DNA of 64,000 nucleotides. Source: Paraburkholderia eburnea (GTDB taxonomy: Bacteria > Pseudomonadota > Gammaproteobacteria > Burkholderiales > Burkholderiaceae). Below, piece after piece: positions 25,151 to 33,699 of this stretch. The stretch covers positions 124,001 to 188,000 of the forward strand of contig NZ_PQGA01000007.1 of assembly GCF_002917095.1 (NCBI RefSeq). Reading direction: 5' to 3'. Made by a program: the position numbers and the translations under genes. The first letter of the stretch is position 1, and every line of letters starts with the position of its first letter. Below the pieces are notes generated by a model. It was given only the letters and a program-made list of their open reading frames with translations. It searched no databases and was not told where the DNA came from.

Positions 25151-26335
25151 TTAGAACTGCGTCGCAACGCCGGCAATCATCCCGAACTGGCTTTTGCCGT
25201 AGTTTGGATTCGATGTCGATGCGCTTGCACTCGAGGGGTCGAAATTCGTATTCGCCCCGTAGAGGCCGCTATCAAGACCGATATTTGACGTCGCACTATT
25301 ACGCACGTAGCCGAGTTCGGTGTAAAGCAGCGTTCGCTTGGACAGCGAGTAGTTCACACCGAGGGTGAACAGCGTTGCGTTGCCATTGCCACGGTTTGCG
25401 TTTGCGTGATAGACGGCGCCAGTAATGGCCAGAGCCGGCGTGCTCTGCCAGATTGCCCCAATCCACTCATGATTGACGGCGGTTGGCAGCGATGTGCCCG
25501 CAGGAAGCGCCGTCGGCGTTGCACTGCCGAAGTAGCCAGCGTTCGAAGCGTTCGGCGCACTCAGATGTTGATAGCCAATGTAGCCTACGACCGGGCCGAA
25601 CGCGTAGGTTGCGCCAGTGAGAATCGAGCGCGAGGCCAAATAGACGTTGCTAAATTGACCATCTGCATCTCGAACTTCATCGTATGTGGCTTGCCAAAAT
25701 AGGCCACCCGTCTGATAGGACAGTTTGATACCATCCGAGCGCCCTTGGGCGCTTCCAAGTCCAGACGATGTGCCAAGTTGGCCCGGTGCACTCCCCGGAC
25801 TCCCCGCATTCCACTTTGTCGAGTTGGTCAGGTCGTACTGACCTTGAACGATGAATCCACCAATCTTCGGTGACAGGTACTCGACGCCATTGCCGGCTTG
25901 GGAGAAGATTCGCCCGCGGACGAGCGTTCCGATGGCATATTTCTTAGTTTGTTGCGGGTCAACGTCGCCAGAGTACTGACTGATTTCCGCCGACCCCATG
26001 TTACCCAGCTTAAGCTGTCCCCAGGTATCGTTTTGGACGCCGACCGTCGCCTGTCCTTCGAAGAAGCTACCATTTGCGACGCTGCCATTCTGCGTGTTCA
26101 GGCGCGACTCGAGCTGGAAAATAGCTTTGGTACCGCCGCCGATGTCCTCGGCGCCCTTCAAACCGAAGCGCGACTGCGCCCAGCCTCCACTTTGGGCGCC
26201 GAACACATGCCCCTTCGGACCACCCGTCTCGTATTGAATTCCGTTGTCAACGATACCGTACAGCGTCACGCTGCTTTGGGCGCTCGCTGAGACTGCTGCG
26301 GTAGCCGCCACAATTACACACAAAACCTGCTTCAT
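25151..26335 (-). CDS. OmpC-family general porin
   Basis: The 394-aa outer-membrane protein begins with a signal peptide (MKQVLCVIVAATAAVSASA) and QSSVTLYGIVDNGIQYETG, the standard start of Burkholderia trimeric porins. Regularly alternating beta strands follow, with RFGLKGAEDIGGGTKAIFQL and VGVQNDTWGQLKLGNMGS. It ends in the strand SQFGMIAGVATQF with the terminal Phe needed for outer-membrane assembly. It probably provides diffusion of the substrate used by the neighbouring operon. A GGAG precedes the ATG. Confidence 0.95.
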   Translation of the reverse strand: MKQVLCVIVAATAAVSASAQSSVTLYGIVDNGIQYETGGPKGHVFGAQSGGWAQSRFGLKGAEDIGGGTKAIFQLESRLNTQNGSVANGSFFEGQATVGVQNDTWGQLKLGNMGSAEISQYSGDVDPQQTKKYAIGTLVRGRIFSQAGNGVEYLSPKIGGFIVQGQYDLTNSTKWNAGSPGSAPGQLGTSSGLGSAQGRSDGIKLSYQTGGLFWQATYDEVRDADGQFSNVYLASRSILTGATYAFGPVVGYIGYQHLSAPNASNAGYFGSATPTALPAGTSLPTAVNHEWIGAIWQSTPALAITGAVYHANANRGNGNATLFTLGVNYSLSKRTLLYTELGYVRNSATSNIGLDSGLYGANTNFDPSSASASTSNPNYGKSQFGMIAGVATQF

Positions 26336-26533
26336 CTATCTCCGCTCCTGTATTTCATAATTCATTATTTGTTTTGGAGCAGACTCGAAATCAGCCCCGT
26401 TTCCGCGAATGTAAGCACAAATCAGGTACGCCTTCAAAATCTACATACCTGTTACATAATACTTCGATAAAATAAGTCATACTAATAATTCGACTTCAGA
26501 GACGAACGCCTTTACTGGCCATCTCTCAACTCT

Positions 26534-26611
26534 TCAGTTTTGACTTAGTTTTCGCAGCGACACGAAGGGGGGGATTGGATGCGGTGACCGAGGACGGCCG
26601 CACTGGTGCAT
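26534..26611 (-). pseudogene. Orphan 25-codon frame behind a duplicated promoter
   Basis: The ATG at 26611 has GGAG seven bases upstream (26619-26622 on the complementary strand) and lies 48 bp downstream of the duplicated promoter element, much as in the dioxygenase gene. The frame, starting MHQCGRPRSPHP, stops after 25 codons. I interpret it as the start of a former pathway gene whose body was lost. Confidence 0.35.
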
Positions 26612-26658
26612 TGTGTGTCTCCGTTCGTGCTTATGTAAATTGCCTAGTTCTGGCTCGA

Positions 26659-26727
26659 GTGTATATTCAGCCGACGAGTCAACATAGAGCGGAACGAGGA
26701 ATCTATTTCCCGTTTCGCGGGAAAATC
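26659..26727 (-). promoter_or_regulatory. Second copy of the hydroxyquinol-operon promoter element
   Basis: This 69-bp stretch aligns without gaps to 22672-22740 (47 of 69 identical; the 10-base block GAATCTATTT is perfect). The palindrome is better here: TTTCCCG-N5-CGGGAAA. The -10-like GAATATACAC faces the minus strand. It probably puts the downstream porin gene, about 320 bp away, under the same regulator. Confidence 0.55.
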
Positions 26728-27405
26728 TCCGCTGCCTATAGCGCAGTCCGATTGCAAGGTTCACTAGTGAAGAAGCCGATTACCGGAGCTGCCACCCGCG
26801 ATGGCCGGGCGTTCGGCCTGCGACAATGTTCCGCAGTGTCCTTTGATATCCTGCACACTCGAATGCTGAGCTGACTCTTCCCGATGACAGCGCGTAAGAG
26901 CGAAGCGCGGCCACGCACCAAACGTATCAATGAAAATAGCTCACGCGCGAAGACAACCGCGACTGCTACGGCATTTAGTCTCGAGGATTGCTCTTCTCCG
27001 CGAAATGGCACATAGCGCGCTCGGTCATGAGCGCCTGTGCATTCCTGCTGACTAGGGAAGAGATTTCGCGCTATGCAAGTATCCAGCCTATGCCGACAGC
27101 GAAACAGGGAGGCCCCGTCCGCCGGGCTCTGTCGACAGACTAATAGCGTCTGCACCTCCTGCACCATTGGAAGGCTCGCGAGTCTGTCCGACAGTATCAG
27201 ACACCGCTTTTAAAGAGCGTCGACGGACGCGGGCCACACATCATGACCGCGTCCAAAATGCTCTCCGCACAAGGTCGAGCGGCAAAACAGCAAGGTCGTT
27301 GCAACAATGACTTCTTCGGCGCCGAAGAGGTCGCGACAAACCAAGCACGCCACCATGCTTCTGAGCGCGATTCGTCCGGTCGTTGAGCTTTCGGGGTAGG
27401 TCGCA

Positions 27406-27884
27406 CTATCGAAGCGCCCTGAACGTTGGGCGCAAACAGCCATGCACCGGAGCGATGTTGAGCTGTCGAGCAACGAGCTCGTCCACGGTGTGCTCTGTTG
27501 CGAGACGACGCGCCTCCCGGATTTTTACCGAAAGAATTTGCCGCCAATCCGCTTGGTCGTCCTCTATCTGCTTTGCTATCGCTGGGTGCGCGCGCTTGGG
27601 CTCGAACCACGTGGCCACCATTCCGGTAAGACTTATCTCCAACGCAGCGTGAGCGAGGTCGACGTCCGTATCCTTCCGCTATTGCCAACAGACGCATTGA
27701 GAAGCTGCTGTGCCAACTGTGCTAGCCAGCGAAACGACGACGTGAGACCAGTTACGACGTAGTTGTGTGTTGCCCCCAACCCATCGGTCAGCATGACCTC
27801 ATCGCCGATACGCTTTCCCTGCAGAGGCTTGTAGGGCACCGACGAGGTAGCAAAGAAATTATTCGCTTCGGGCACGTTGCCCAA
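27406..27884 (-). pseudogene. Possible degraded gene in two frames
   Basis: Two overlapping minus-strand frames look protein-like. The first (27884 to 27633) has PLQGKRIGDEVMLTDGLGAT, which recalls the C-terminal GreA/rnk-type fold. The second (27642 to 27406) has FEPKRAHPAIAKQIEDDQAD followed by a helical Arg-rich stretch. They may be pieces of one or two broken genes. The identification is weak. Confidence 0.25.
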
Positions 27885-28316
27885 ACCCTCTGGGTCTACG
27901 ACTGCGGTCCTGAAGCCTCCAAACGTATCTTTGAGTGTGACCGCGCAGCCAGAGGTACACGCAACGAGCGTCGGTCCGACGGAGGTCCAGCGTTACGCTT
28001 AAGACGATGTGAAGAACTCTGCGTACGTCTGTCGCAAAGCGCAAATCGCCTCGCCTACGGCATCCGCAGATTCCAGATATCGCTCGGAGTGACCGAGATA
28101 TAAACGGCGACGCTAAGCTTGTGTAGGCATAACGCCGCCGCATTTCAGAAGACACTGCTGCTCAAGCGCAGATACAGAACTCGCAAGACAGGCAGTGCGC
28201 CTTGGAGCGTCACGCTACGCTCCGCAGTCAATGACAAAAACAAACATGGAACAACCCATTACCGTTGCTGAGTTCGAGCGCATCTGCGAAGACCTTCGCA
28301 AACGCGGCTTTCTCTT

Positions 28317-29753
28317 TCAGCGTCGCCCCATTGCCGCGTCCGCCAAGAGAGCTGACAGTACGTCATCGCCGACCAACTCCGGAATCCACTCGAAAGGGGA
28401 AATGGCGTCCGGAAATCCAGCAATTGGCTCTGCTTCGTTCAGTGGTTTTCCGAAGGCAGCCTTTATCGTTACAGCGCACGCGCATATCTGCGCAGTCATA
28501 GATGCATCCACGCCTTTCGCTGACGCGATTAGGAAAGCACCATATTGAACATTCGCGGTTCTGTCCTGGAGCGCAGTCAGCCAGTCAATGCGGACAAAAC
28601 ATACGATGCACGTGCTATCAGAAACGGCCAATTCAAATCGATAGACGATGTCCGCACCGGGCTGCGGAGGTAGAAGAGTTAGTGCGACCTTGCCATCGCA
28701 CACGCCAATCAAATCCGCTCGAAGCAGTTCAGTGAAGCGCTTTTCGAAATCGCTACGCTCGAATTGCAGCTTTGCGTCAAGCGCTTGCTTGGCAAACTTA
28801 GCGGCATTCGGAACCGACTTAAGCAATCGCCCTTTAAGGCGAGACAGTGGGTCATCATGAGCATCTCGCGCGAAGTCGTTCCAGTCAACGATATCCAGCC
28901 GCGTATCGATGTCCTTCGTCAGACAGCGGTAAGCTAACGCTTTGAGTGCCGCGAGTCGTCCTACATTGCTGTCGGCAAACGAAGGGGTTTTAGATAGCAC
29001 TGCTCGTGCAACCAGCCACCGATTGCCCATCTTGACTTCTTCGTCGAAAAGCGGGCGCTTCATAATCAAATCGTGAAGAACTGCCCCGACTTGGTAGAAG
29101 TTGAGTCCCCTCCACAGGCGCGCAGTGGGACCGTCGAGGCGAAAGAGGTATTCCGGTGAACTGTACTGCGCTGTGGCAACGAAAGGTCTCGTGTGCCCGG
29201 TATCCGTCAGCGTTGCCTCCTCCCCATCAGCGACTTCGAAGGCTCGAGCAACGCCAAGGTCAAGCAGTTTCAACTGCTTGAAGTCAGGCGATACATGTAT
29301 GTTTTCAGGCTTGATGTCCCGGTGAACGATATCGCGTGTTTCCAGATATCTCACCGCCGCGACAAGTTGAGAGATGAGCGAATGAACGTGCTCATCCGGG
29401 ACGTCTGCTAGACACTTGCCCAGTTGCGGCCACGCAATGAACTCCATTTCCGTGAAAGCAGTTCCGTGGCTCTCGGCAATGTCATACATCTGCACGAGTT
29501 GAGGGCATTCATGGCCAATCAAGCGCCTTTGGACATCTAAGCGCCTTCGCTCTGCCGGGCCAGAGGGTCCATTCAAGAATTTTGGGTCGAATACCTTGAT
29601 GGCTCGTGTCTCGCCGCCCATTTCAGCGCTGAAAACAGCAGCGGACCCACCAGCATCGAGATACTTCAGCGCACCGTATCCGCCCTTCGTCTCAAGAAAG
29701 GCAATAAGTCGCTGTTGCAAGTCATCAATGACTGCTTGTTCTAGTGCGGGCAT
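28317..29753 (-). CDS. Serine/threonine protein kinase with novel C-terminal part
   Basis: The 478-aa protein has a eukaryotic-type kinase domain at about residues 25-320: a Gly-loop (DAGGSAAVFSAE), the ATP-binding Lys53 in AIKVF, the catalytic loop HRDIKPEN (144-151, Asp146), and DLG (165-167) in place of DFG. The C-terminal 150 residues (GKVALTLLPPQPGADIVYRF onward) match nothing I know and have no membrane helix, so the kinase is probably cytosolic. The start at 29753 has GAGAGGGG upstream; a longer version from 29837 is less likely. There is no phosphatase or FHA partner nearby, and the gene stands alone between two non-coding stretches. Orphan kinases in such regions are sometimes defence genes. 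Confidence 0.88.
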   Translation of the reverse strand: MPALEQAVIDDLQQRLIAFLETKGGYGALKYLDAGGSAAVFSAEMGGETRAIKVFDPKFLNGPSGPAERRRLDVQRRLIGHECPQLVQMYDIAESHGTAFTEMEFIAWPQLGKCLADVPDEHVHSLISQLVAAVRYLETRDIVHRDIKPENIHVSPDFKQLKLLDLGVARAFEVADGEEATLTDTGHTRPFVATAQYSSPEYLFRLDGPTARLWRGLNFYQVGAVLHDLIMKRPLFDEEVKMGNRWLVARAVLSKTPSFADSNVGRLAALKALAYRCLTKDIDTRLDIVDWNDFARDAHDDPLSRLKGRLLKSVPNAAKFAKQALDAKLQFERSDFEKRFTELLRADLIGVCDGKVALTLLPPQPGADIVYRFELAVSDSTCIVCFVRIDWLTALQDRTANVQYGAFLIASAKGVDASMTAQICACAVTIKAAFGKPLNEAEPIAGFPDAISPFEWIPELVGDDVLSALLADAAMGRR

Positions 29754-30524
29754 GATGCCCCTCTCAGGTTTGCTTTTTATGCCGCTTGCGGCACCGTTGG
29801 GTGCTCGGTCTTGTCTAAATTCTAACCTAGGCTGCACATCCGTAAATGGGCGCCAGTGGCTTTTGGTTTTCGCAGTGGCAAGCCTATAGATTCAGCGCAA
29901 ATCGCAAGAAGCAGCAGACCTAGAATCGAAATTATGCGAAATGAATAATCTAGGCGCACTCTATGCATCACGCTTTTGTTTGCTCCCTTTTACTCATATG
30001 GCGAGCCTTACATGATTCGTGAGGTGCCACAGTCGGCGGTTCGCGTATGTCCTTGATGACACAAAGGCCTAGCCGAGTCGCCCGCAAACTCGCATGTCAC
30101 CTTTCCTCGGATGACGCCAAATATAAAAAGGGTTCAAACATGCTACTGCCCACCGCCCAAGGTGACGGCTACTGCCGCTCTGAGAAGTCGGGCTCAAGCT
30201 TCACGGCGCTCCCACGCCGACGCTCAGCCCGGCCGTTCCACGTTCCATAGAGGCAAAAACGCGAAAATCATGTGCGATTTCCAAAGAATTGGCCATCAAG
30301 ATGGTGAAATGGCGCTGGGTCGGTTAGTTCCGTATACGGTGTGTAATCAATCGCTTGCTGAAAGGCATTTCGTGCGTATACGTAACTAAGCCCTCTCGGT
30401 ATACGCAACTAATGTAATTTGGCACACTTGCGTCGATTCAGCTTGCGCCGCCGCAAGTCGCTTCCTAGAGTGGTTAGGGAACCATGCGGGCGCAGTTCTG
30501 CTTCGAAACCCAGGGAATCCTTCC
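29754..30524. other. Non-coding border between accessory and core DNA
   Basis: These 771 bp contain no convincing gene. Composition shifts from AT-richer to GC-rich near 30.45 kb. Two direct repeats at 30376-30412 precede the thioesterase gene. No tRNA or integrase marks the border. Confidence 0.45.
30376..30412. repeat. Direct repeats GTATACGyAACTAA
   Basis: GTATACGTAACTAA (30376-30389) and GTATACGCAACTAA (30399-30412) differ at one base and are spaced 23 bp start to start, about two helical turns. They lie about 110 bp before the thioesterase start and may be binding sites for a regulator. Confidence 0.45.
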
Positions 30525-30965
30525 ATGACCGATCTGGTGGACCGCGCGCGCGGCGCGCTGATGGCGCAGCCGTTCAGCATGCTGCTGGGCACCGAGTTGA
30601 TGCACGTCGGCCCCGACGAGCTGACACTGCGCCTGCTGGTACGCGATGACCTCAAGCAGCAGCACGGCTTCGTGCACGGCGGCGTCATCTCCTATCTCGC
30701 CGACAATGCGCTGACTTTCGCGGGCGCGCTGGCGCTCGGGCCGCGCGTCGTCACGGGCGAATACAAGATCAACTATCTGCGGCCGGCGCTCTCGGGCACG
30801 CTGATGGCGCGGGCGCGCGTCGTCCACGCGGGGCGTCAGCAGGCGACCTGCCAGTGCAGCGTGTTCGTGATGGAAGACGGCGGCGAGCGGCTGGTCGCGC
30901 TTGCGCAGGGAACCGTCAGCAGAATGGGCGACGCGAACGGCGAGACCGTGCATTCGCCCGTGTGA
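30525..30965 (+). CDS. PaaI-family hotdog thioesterase
   Basis: The 146-aa protein has the hotdog thioesterase pattern: DDLKQQHGFVHGGVISYLAD with the characteristic HGG and a conserved Asp/Asn (ADNALTFAG), then YKINYLRPALSGTLMARARV and QCSVFVMEDG. The family hydrolyses acyl- or aryl-CoA thioesters and is often a housekeeping or phenylacetate-pathway proofreading enzyme. It stands alone, ahead of a bidirectional terminator. It is the first gene of the GC-rich part. Confidence 0.9.
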   Translation: MTDLVDRARGALMAQPFSMLLGTELMHVGPDELTLRLLVRDDLKQQHGFVHGGVISYLADNALTFAGALALGPRVVTGEYKINYLRPALSGTLMARARVVHAGRQQATCQCSVFVMEDGGERLVALAQGTVSRMGDANGETVHSPV

Positions 30966-31000
30966 GCGCTTTTCACGTTGGCTTTGCACGTTAAATGGAA

Positions 31001-31034
31001 AACGCCCGCGGATTCACGGTCCGCGGGCGTTTGT
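31001..31034. terminator. Bidirectional terminator between thioesterase and fucose genes
   Basis: AACGCCCGCGGA (31001-31012) pairs with TCCGCGGGCGTT (31020-31031), with a 7-nt loop. T-rich sequence follows on the plus strand and A-rich sequence precedes it. The two genes converge here, so it can end both transcripts. Confidence 0.8.
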
Positions 31035-31055
31035 TCGTGGGCCTGAAACAGCGGC

Positions 31056-31904
31056 TTATTCCGCCTGGCGCGTCTTCTGCGTCTGCACGCCCAGGCCTTC
31101 GATGCCCAGGCGCACGGTCTGCCCGGCCTTCAGGTACACGGGATTCGGCTTCACGCCCATGCCCACGCCCGGCGGCGTGCCGGTGGAAATCACGTCGCCC
31201 GGCTGCAGGCTCATGCACTGCGAAACGTACGACACCAGCTTCGCGACCGTGAAGATCATCGTGCGGGTGTTGCCGTTCTGGTAGCGATGGCCGTCCACTT
31301 CGAGCCACAGCGACAGATTCTGCGGATCGGGCACCTCGTCGCGCGTGACGAGCCACGGGCCGGTCGGGCCAAAGGTGTCGAAGCCCTTGCCCTTGTCCCA
31401 CTGGCCGCCGCGCTCGATCTGCCAGGCGCGCTCGGACACGTCATTGATGATGCAGTAGCCCGCCACGTGATCGAGCGCCTCGGCTTCGCTCACGTTCTTC
31501 GTGTGCTTGCCGATCACCACGCCCAGTTCCACTTCCCAGTCGGTCTTGGTCGAGCCACGCGGGATTTCGATGTCGTCGTTCGGGCCGACGATGGCGCTCG
31601 TCCATTTGTTGAAGACAACCGGCTCGGCGGGAATCGGCATGTTGGATTCGGCGGCGTGATCGGCATAGTTCAGGCCAATGCACACCATCTTGCCGATATG
31701 GCCCACGCAGGCGCCGATGCGCGGATCGCCTTCGACGAGCGGCAGCGTTTCCGGGTCGATCGTGCGCAGTTGCGCGAGGCCCGCGTCGGAGAGCACATCG
31801 CCCGCGATATCGGCGACATTGCCCGAGAGCGCGCGGATACGGCCTTCGGCATCGACCAGGCCCGGCTTTTCGTGGCCCTTCGGGCCGTAACGAAGCAATT
31901 TCAT
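31056..31904 (-). CDS. FAH-family hydrolase (2,4-diketo-3-deoxy-L-fuconate hydrolase)
   Basis: The 282-aa protein is of the fumarylacetoacetate hydrolase family: MVCIGLNYADHAAESNMPIP, VVFNKWTSAIVGPNDDIEIP, DWEVELGVVIGKHTKNVSE and GDVISTGTPPGVGMGVKP. The Glu and Asp residues in EVELGVVIG and VSERAWQIE are the metal ligands. In the non-phosphorylative L-fucose route such an enzyme splits 2,4-diketo-3-deoxy-L-fuconate into pyruvate and L-lactate. The neighbouring fuconolactonase, dehydratase and SDR genes support this. It is the last gene of the operon. Confidence 0.88.
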   Translation of the reverse strand: MKLLRYGPKGHEKPGLVDAEGRIRALSGNVADIAGDVLSDAGLAQLRTIDPETLPLVEGDPRIGACVGHIGKMVCIGLNYADHAAESNMPIPAEPVVFNKWTSAIVGPNDDIEIPRGSTKTDWEVELGVVIGKHTKNVSEAEALDHVAGYCIINDVSERAWQIERGGQWDKGKGFDTFGPTGPWLVTRDEVPDPQNLSLWLEVDGHRYQNGNTRTMIFTVAKLVSYVSQCMSLQPGDVISTGTPPGVGMGVKPNPVYLKAGQTVRLGIEGLGVQTQKTRQAE

Positions 31905-31958
31905 CGTCTACTTTCCTCTCAACAGTCTTTCTCTACAGTGTTTCCTGGAGGCAGCGGA

Positions 31959-32711
31959 TCAGTTGGACCAGCCGCCGTCGATCACATGCGTCTGGCCGGT
32001 CGTAAATGCCGATTCGTCCGACGCGAGATAAAGCGCCAGCGCGGCGATTTCCTCGGTTTTGCCTACGCGCCCCATCGGCTGACGCGCGACGAAGGCGGCG
32101 CGTGCGGCTTCCACGCTCGTGCCCTGCGCGGCCGCCTGCGCGACGATGCGCTCCTCCAGCGAGGGCGACGCCACGGTGCCCGGACAGATCGCGTTGCAGC
32201 GGATGCCGCGCGTGATGAAATCGGCGGCCACGGCCTTGGTCAACCCTATCACAGCCGCCTTGGACGCGCCGTAGACGAAGCGGTTGGGCACGCCCTTCAC
32301 GCTCGACGCCGCCGACGACATATTGATGATCGAGCCGCCGCCCGCCTCCAGCATCGCGGGCAGGAAAGCGCGGATGGTGCGGTACATGGCCTTGGCGTTG
32401 AGATCGAAGGCGAAGTCCCAGTCGGCCTCGGTCGCCTCCAGAATCGAGCCCGCGTGCACGAAGCCCGCGCAGTTGAACAGCACGTCGATGGCGCCCAGTT
32501 CCTGCGCGAACGCCGCGATGGACGCGCTGTCGCGCACGTCGAGCGTGCGCGCTTCGACGGGCAGCTTCGCGAGCGCGTCGATGCGAACGTCGGTCGCGAT
32601 CACGCGCGCGCCCTGGCGTGCGAACAGTTCGGCGGCAGCGTAGCCGATCCCCTGACCCGCCGCGGTAATCAAGGCCGTCTTGCCGGCCAGTCTTTGTCCC
32701 CTTTGTTCCAT
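31959..32711 (-). CDS. SDR dehydrogenase (2-keto-3-deoxy-L-fuconate dehydrogenase)
   Basis: The 250-aa protein is a classical SDR: TAAGQGIGYAAAELFARQGA, NCAGFVHAGSI, INMSSAASSVKGVPNRFVYG and a Tyr-x-x-x-Lys in VYGASKAA. The cofactor-binding Asp in VIATDVRIDAL suggests NAD+. Position within the fucose cluster points to oxidation of 2-keto-3-deoxy-L-fuconate at C4. Length and motifs match the enzyme of Burkholderia fucose pathways. Confidence 0.87.
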   Translation of the reverse strand: MEQRGQRLAGKTALITAAGQGIGYAAAELFARQGARVIATDVRIDALAKLPVEARTLDVRDSASIAAFAQELGAIDVLFNCAGFVHAGSILEATEADWDFAFDLNAKAMYRTIRAFLPAMLEAGGGSIINMSSAASSVKGVPNRFVYGASKAAVIGLTKAVAADFITRGIRCNAICPGTVASPSLEERIVAQAAAQGTSVEAARAAFVARQPMGRVGKTEEIAALALYLASDESAFTTGQTHVIDGGWSN

Positions 32712-32793
32712 CTGCGACTCCCGTAGATACGGTGATTGATGCCGTTTTCGGTGATGATCCGGTGATGATTCGATACAGGCCAGCGAACGGCCA

Positions 32794-33699
32794 TTATGGC
32801 GAGCCGCGTTGCGGCGCGGGCGTTTCGGCGGGGTTGTCTAACCGGCTGGATACGGCTGGACGATTACGCAACTGCAGCCGATAAAACGCCGCCGCGTTGC
32901 CGCCAAGGATCGCCGCACGCTCCTGCGCGTTCAGGTGCGCGAACAGGCGTTGCGCGCTCGCGTGCCAGCGCCCGTAATCGCCGTTGAGATTGAGCACGGG
33001 CCAGTCGCTGCCCCACATCAGACGATGCGCGCCAAAGCTCGCCAGCAGATGCGCGATATACGGACGCAACGTGCCGTCGTCCCAGCCGGGCCCGGCTTCG
33101 GTCGCAAGCCCCGAGACCTTGCAGTGCGCCTGCCCGAAGCGCGCAATCCGCGTGATGGCGCGCGCCCACGTTTCAAAACCCGGTGCGCCCGCTCGAATCG
33201 GCGGCTTTGCGCCGTGATCGATCACCACGCGCAGCGCCGGATAGCGCGTCATAAAGGTTTCGAGCGCGGGGGCGTGACGCGTAAAAATCAGCGCGTCGAA
33301 AGCGAGGTCATGCGCGATCAGCGCCTCTACGCCGCGTGCGATATCGGCCTTCGCGATCCAGTCGTCGTCGGCCAGGTCCTGCAGCATCGGACGCACGGCG
33401 CGCAGCTTCGGTTCGCGCGCGAGTTCGGCGATGATTTCCGGCGCACGCGGGTCATCCAGCGGCACCCAGCCCACCACGCCCGCGATCGAATCGTCCTGCC
33501 GCGCGAGGTCGAGCAGATAGCGTGTTTCTTCGAGCGTCGGCGCGGCCTGCACGAGCACCGTGCGCGCCACGCCGCACGAGGCGCGCAGCGGCGCGAGATC
33601 GGCGGGCGCGAAGCGTCGATAAAGTGCGGTGAGTTCAGGCGTGAGCCAGCCGTAATCGCCGCGCGCGGGGTCCCAGTAATGCTGATGCGCGTCGATCAT
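32794..33699 (-). CDS. Amidohydrolase-family L-fuconolactonase
   Basis: The 301-aa protein has the COG3618-type TIM barrel: IDAHQHYWDPARGDYGWLTP at the N-terminus (HxH-type metal site), AGVVGWVPLDDP, VIDHGAKPP and RLMWGSDWPVLNLNGDYGRW. The family hydrolyses sugar lactones such as L-fucono-1,5-lactone. The start overlaps the stop of the aldo-keto reductase gene by 4 bp (ATGA), showing tight translational coupling with the presumed fucose dehydrogenase. Confidence 0.88.
   Translation of the reverse strand: MIDAHQHYWDPARGDYGWLTPELTALYRRFAPADLAPLRASCGVARTVLVQAAPTLEETRYLLDLARQDDSIAGVVGWVPLDDPRAPEIIAELAREPKLRAVRPMLQDLADDDWIAKADIARGVEALIAHDLAFDALIFTRHAPALETFMTRYPALRVVIDHGAKPPIRAGAPGFETWARAITRIARFGQAHCKVSGLATEAGPGWDDGTLRPYIAHLLASFGAHRLMWGSDWPVLNLNGDYGRWHASAQRLFAHLNAQERAAILGGNAAAFYRLQLRNRPAVSSRLDNPAETPAPQRGSP

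Larger units (their letters stand above)
26336..28316. other. 2-kb gene-poor, decayed region
   Basis: No intact gene could be supported. The region holds a copy of the hydroxyquinol-operon promoter element (26659-26727), a 25-codon orphan frame behind it, and two short minus-strand frames (27406-27642 and 27633-27884) that look like pieces of real proteins. Base composition is uneven. It seems to be a recombination scar between the porin gene and the kinase gene. Confidence 0.5.

Noticed and set aside
26995..27076. Further copies of the hydroxyquinol promoter element
   Set aside because: Stretches such as ATTTCGCGCT recur near 27065, but similarity ends within 15 bases and no promoter context is present.
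27197..27697. 166-codon minus-strand frame
   Set aside because: Low-complexity Arg/Ser-rich product, overlapping a more protein-like frame in another phase.
29754..30524. Integration site of a genomic island at the composition border
   Set aside because: No tRNA end, integrase gene or matching second repeat was found, so only the composition shift is reported.
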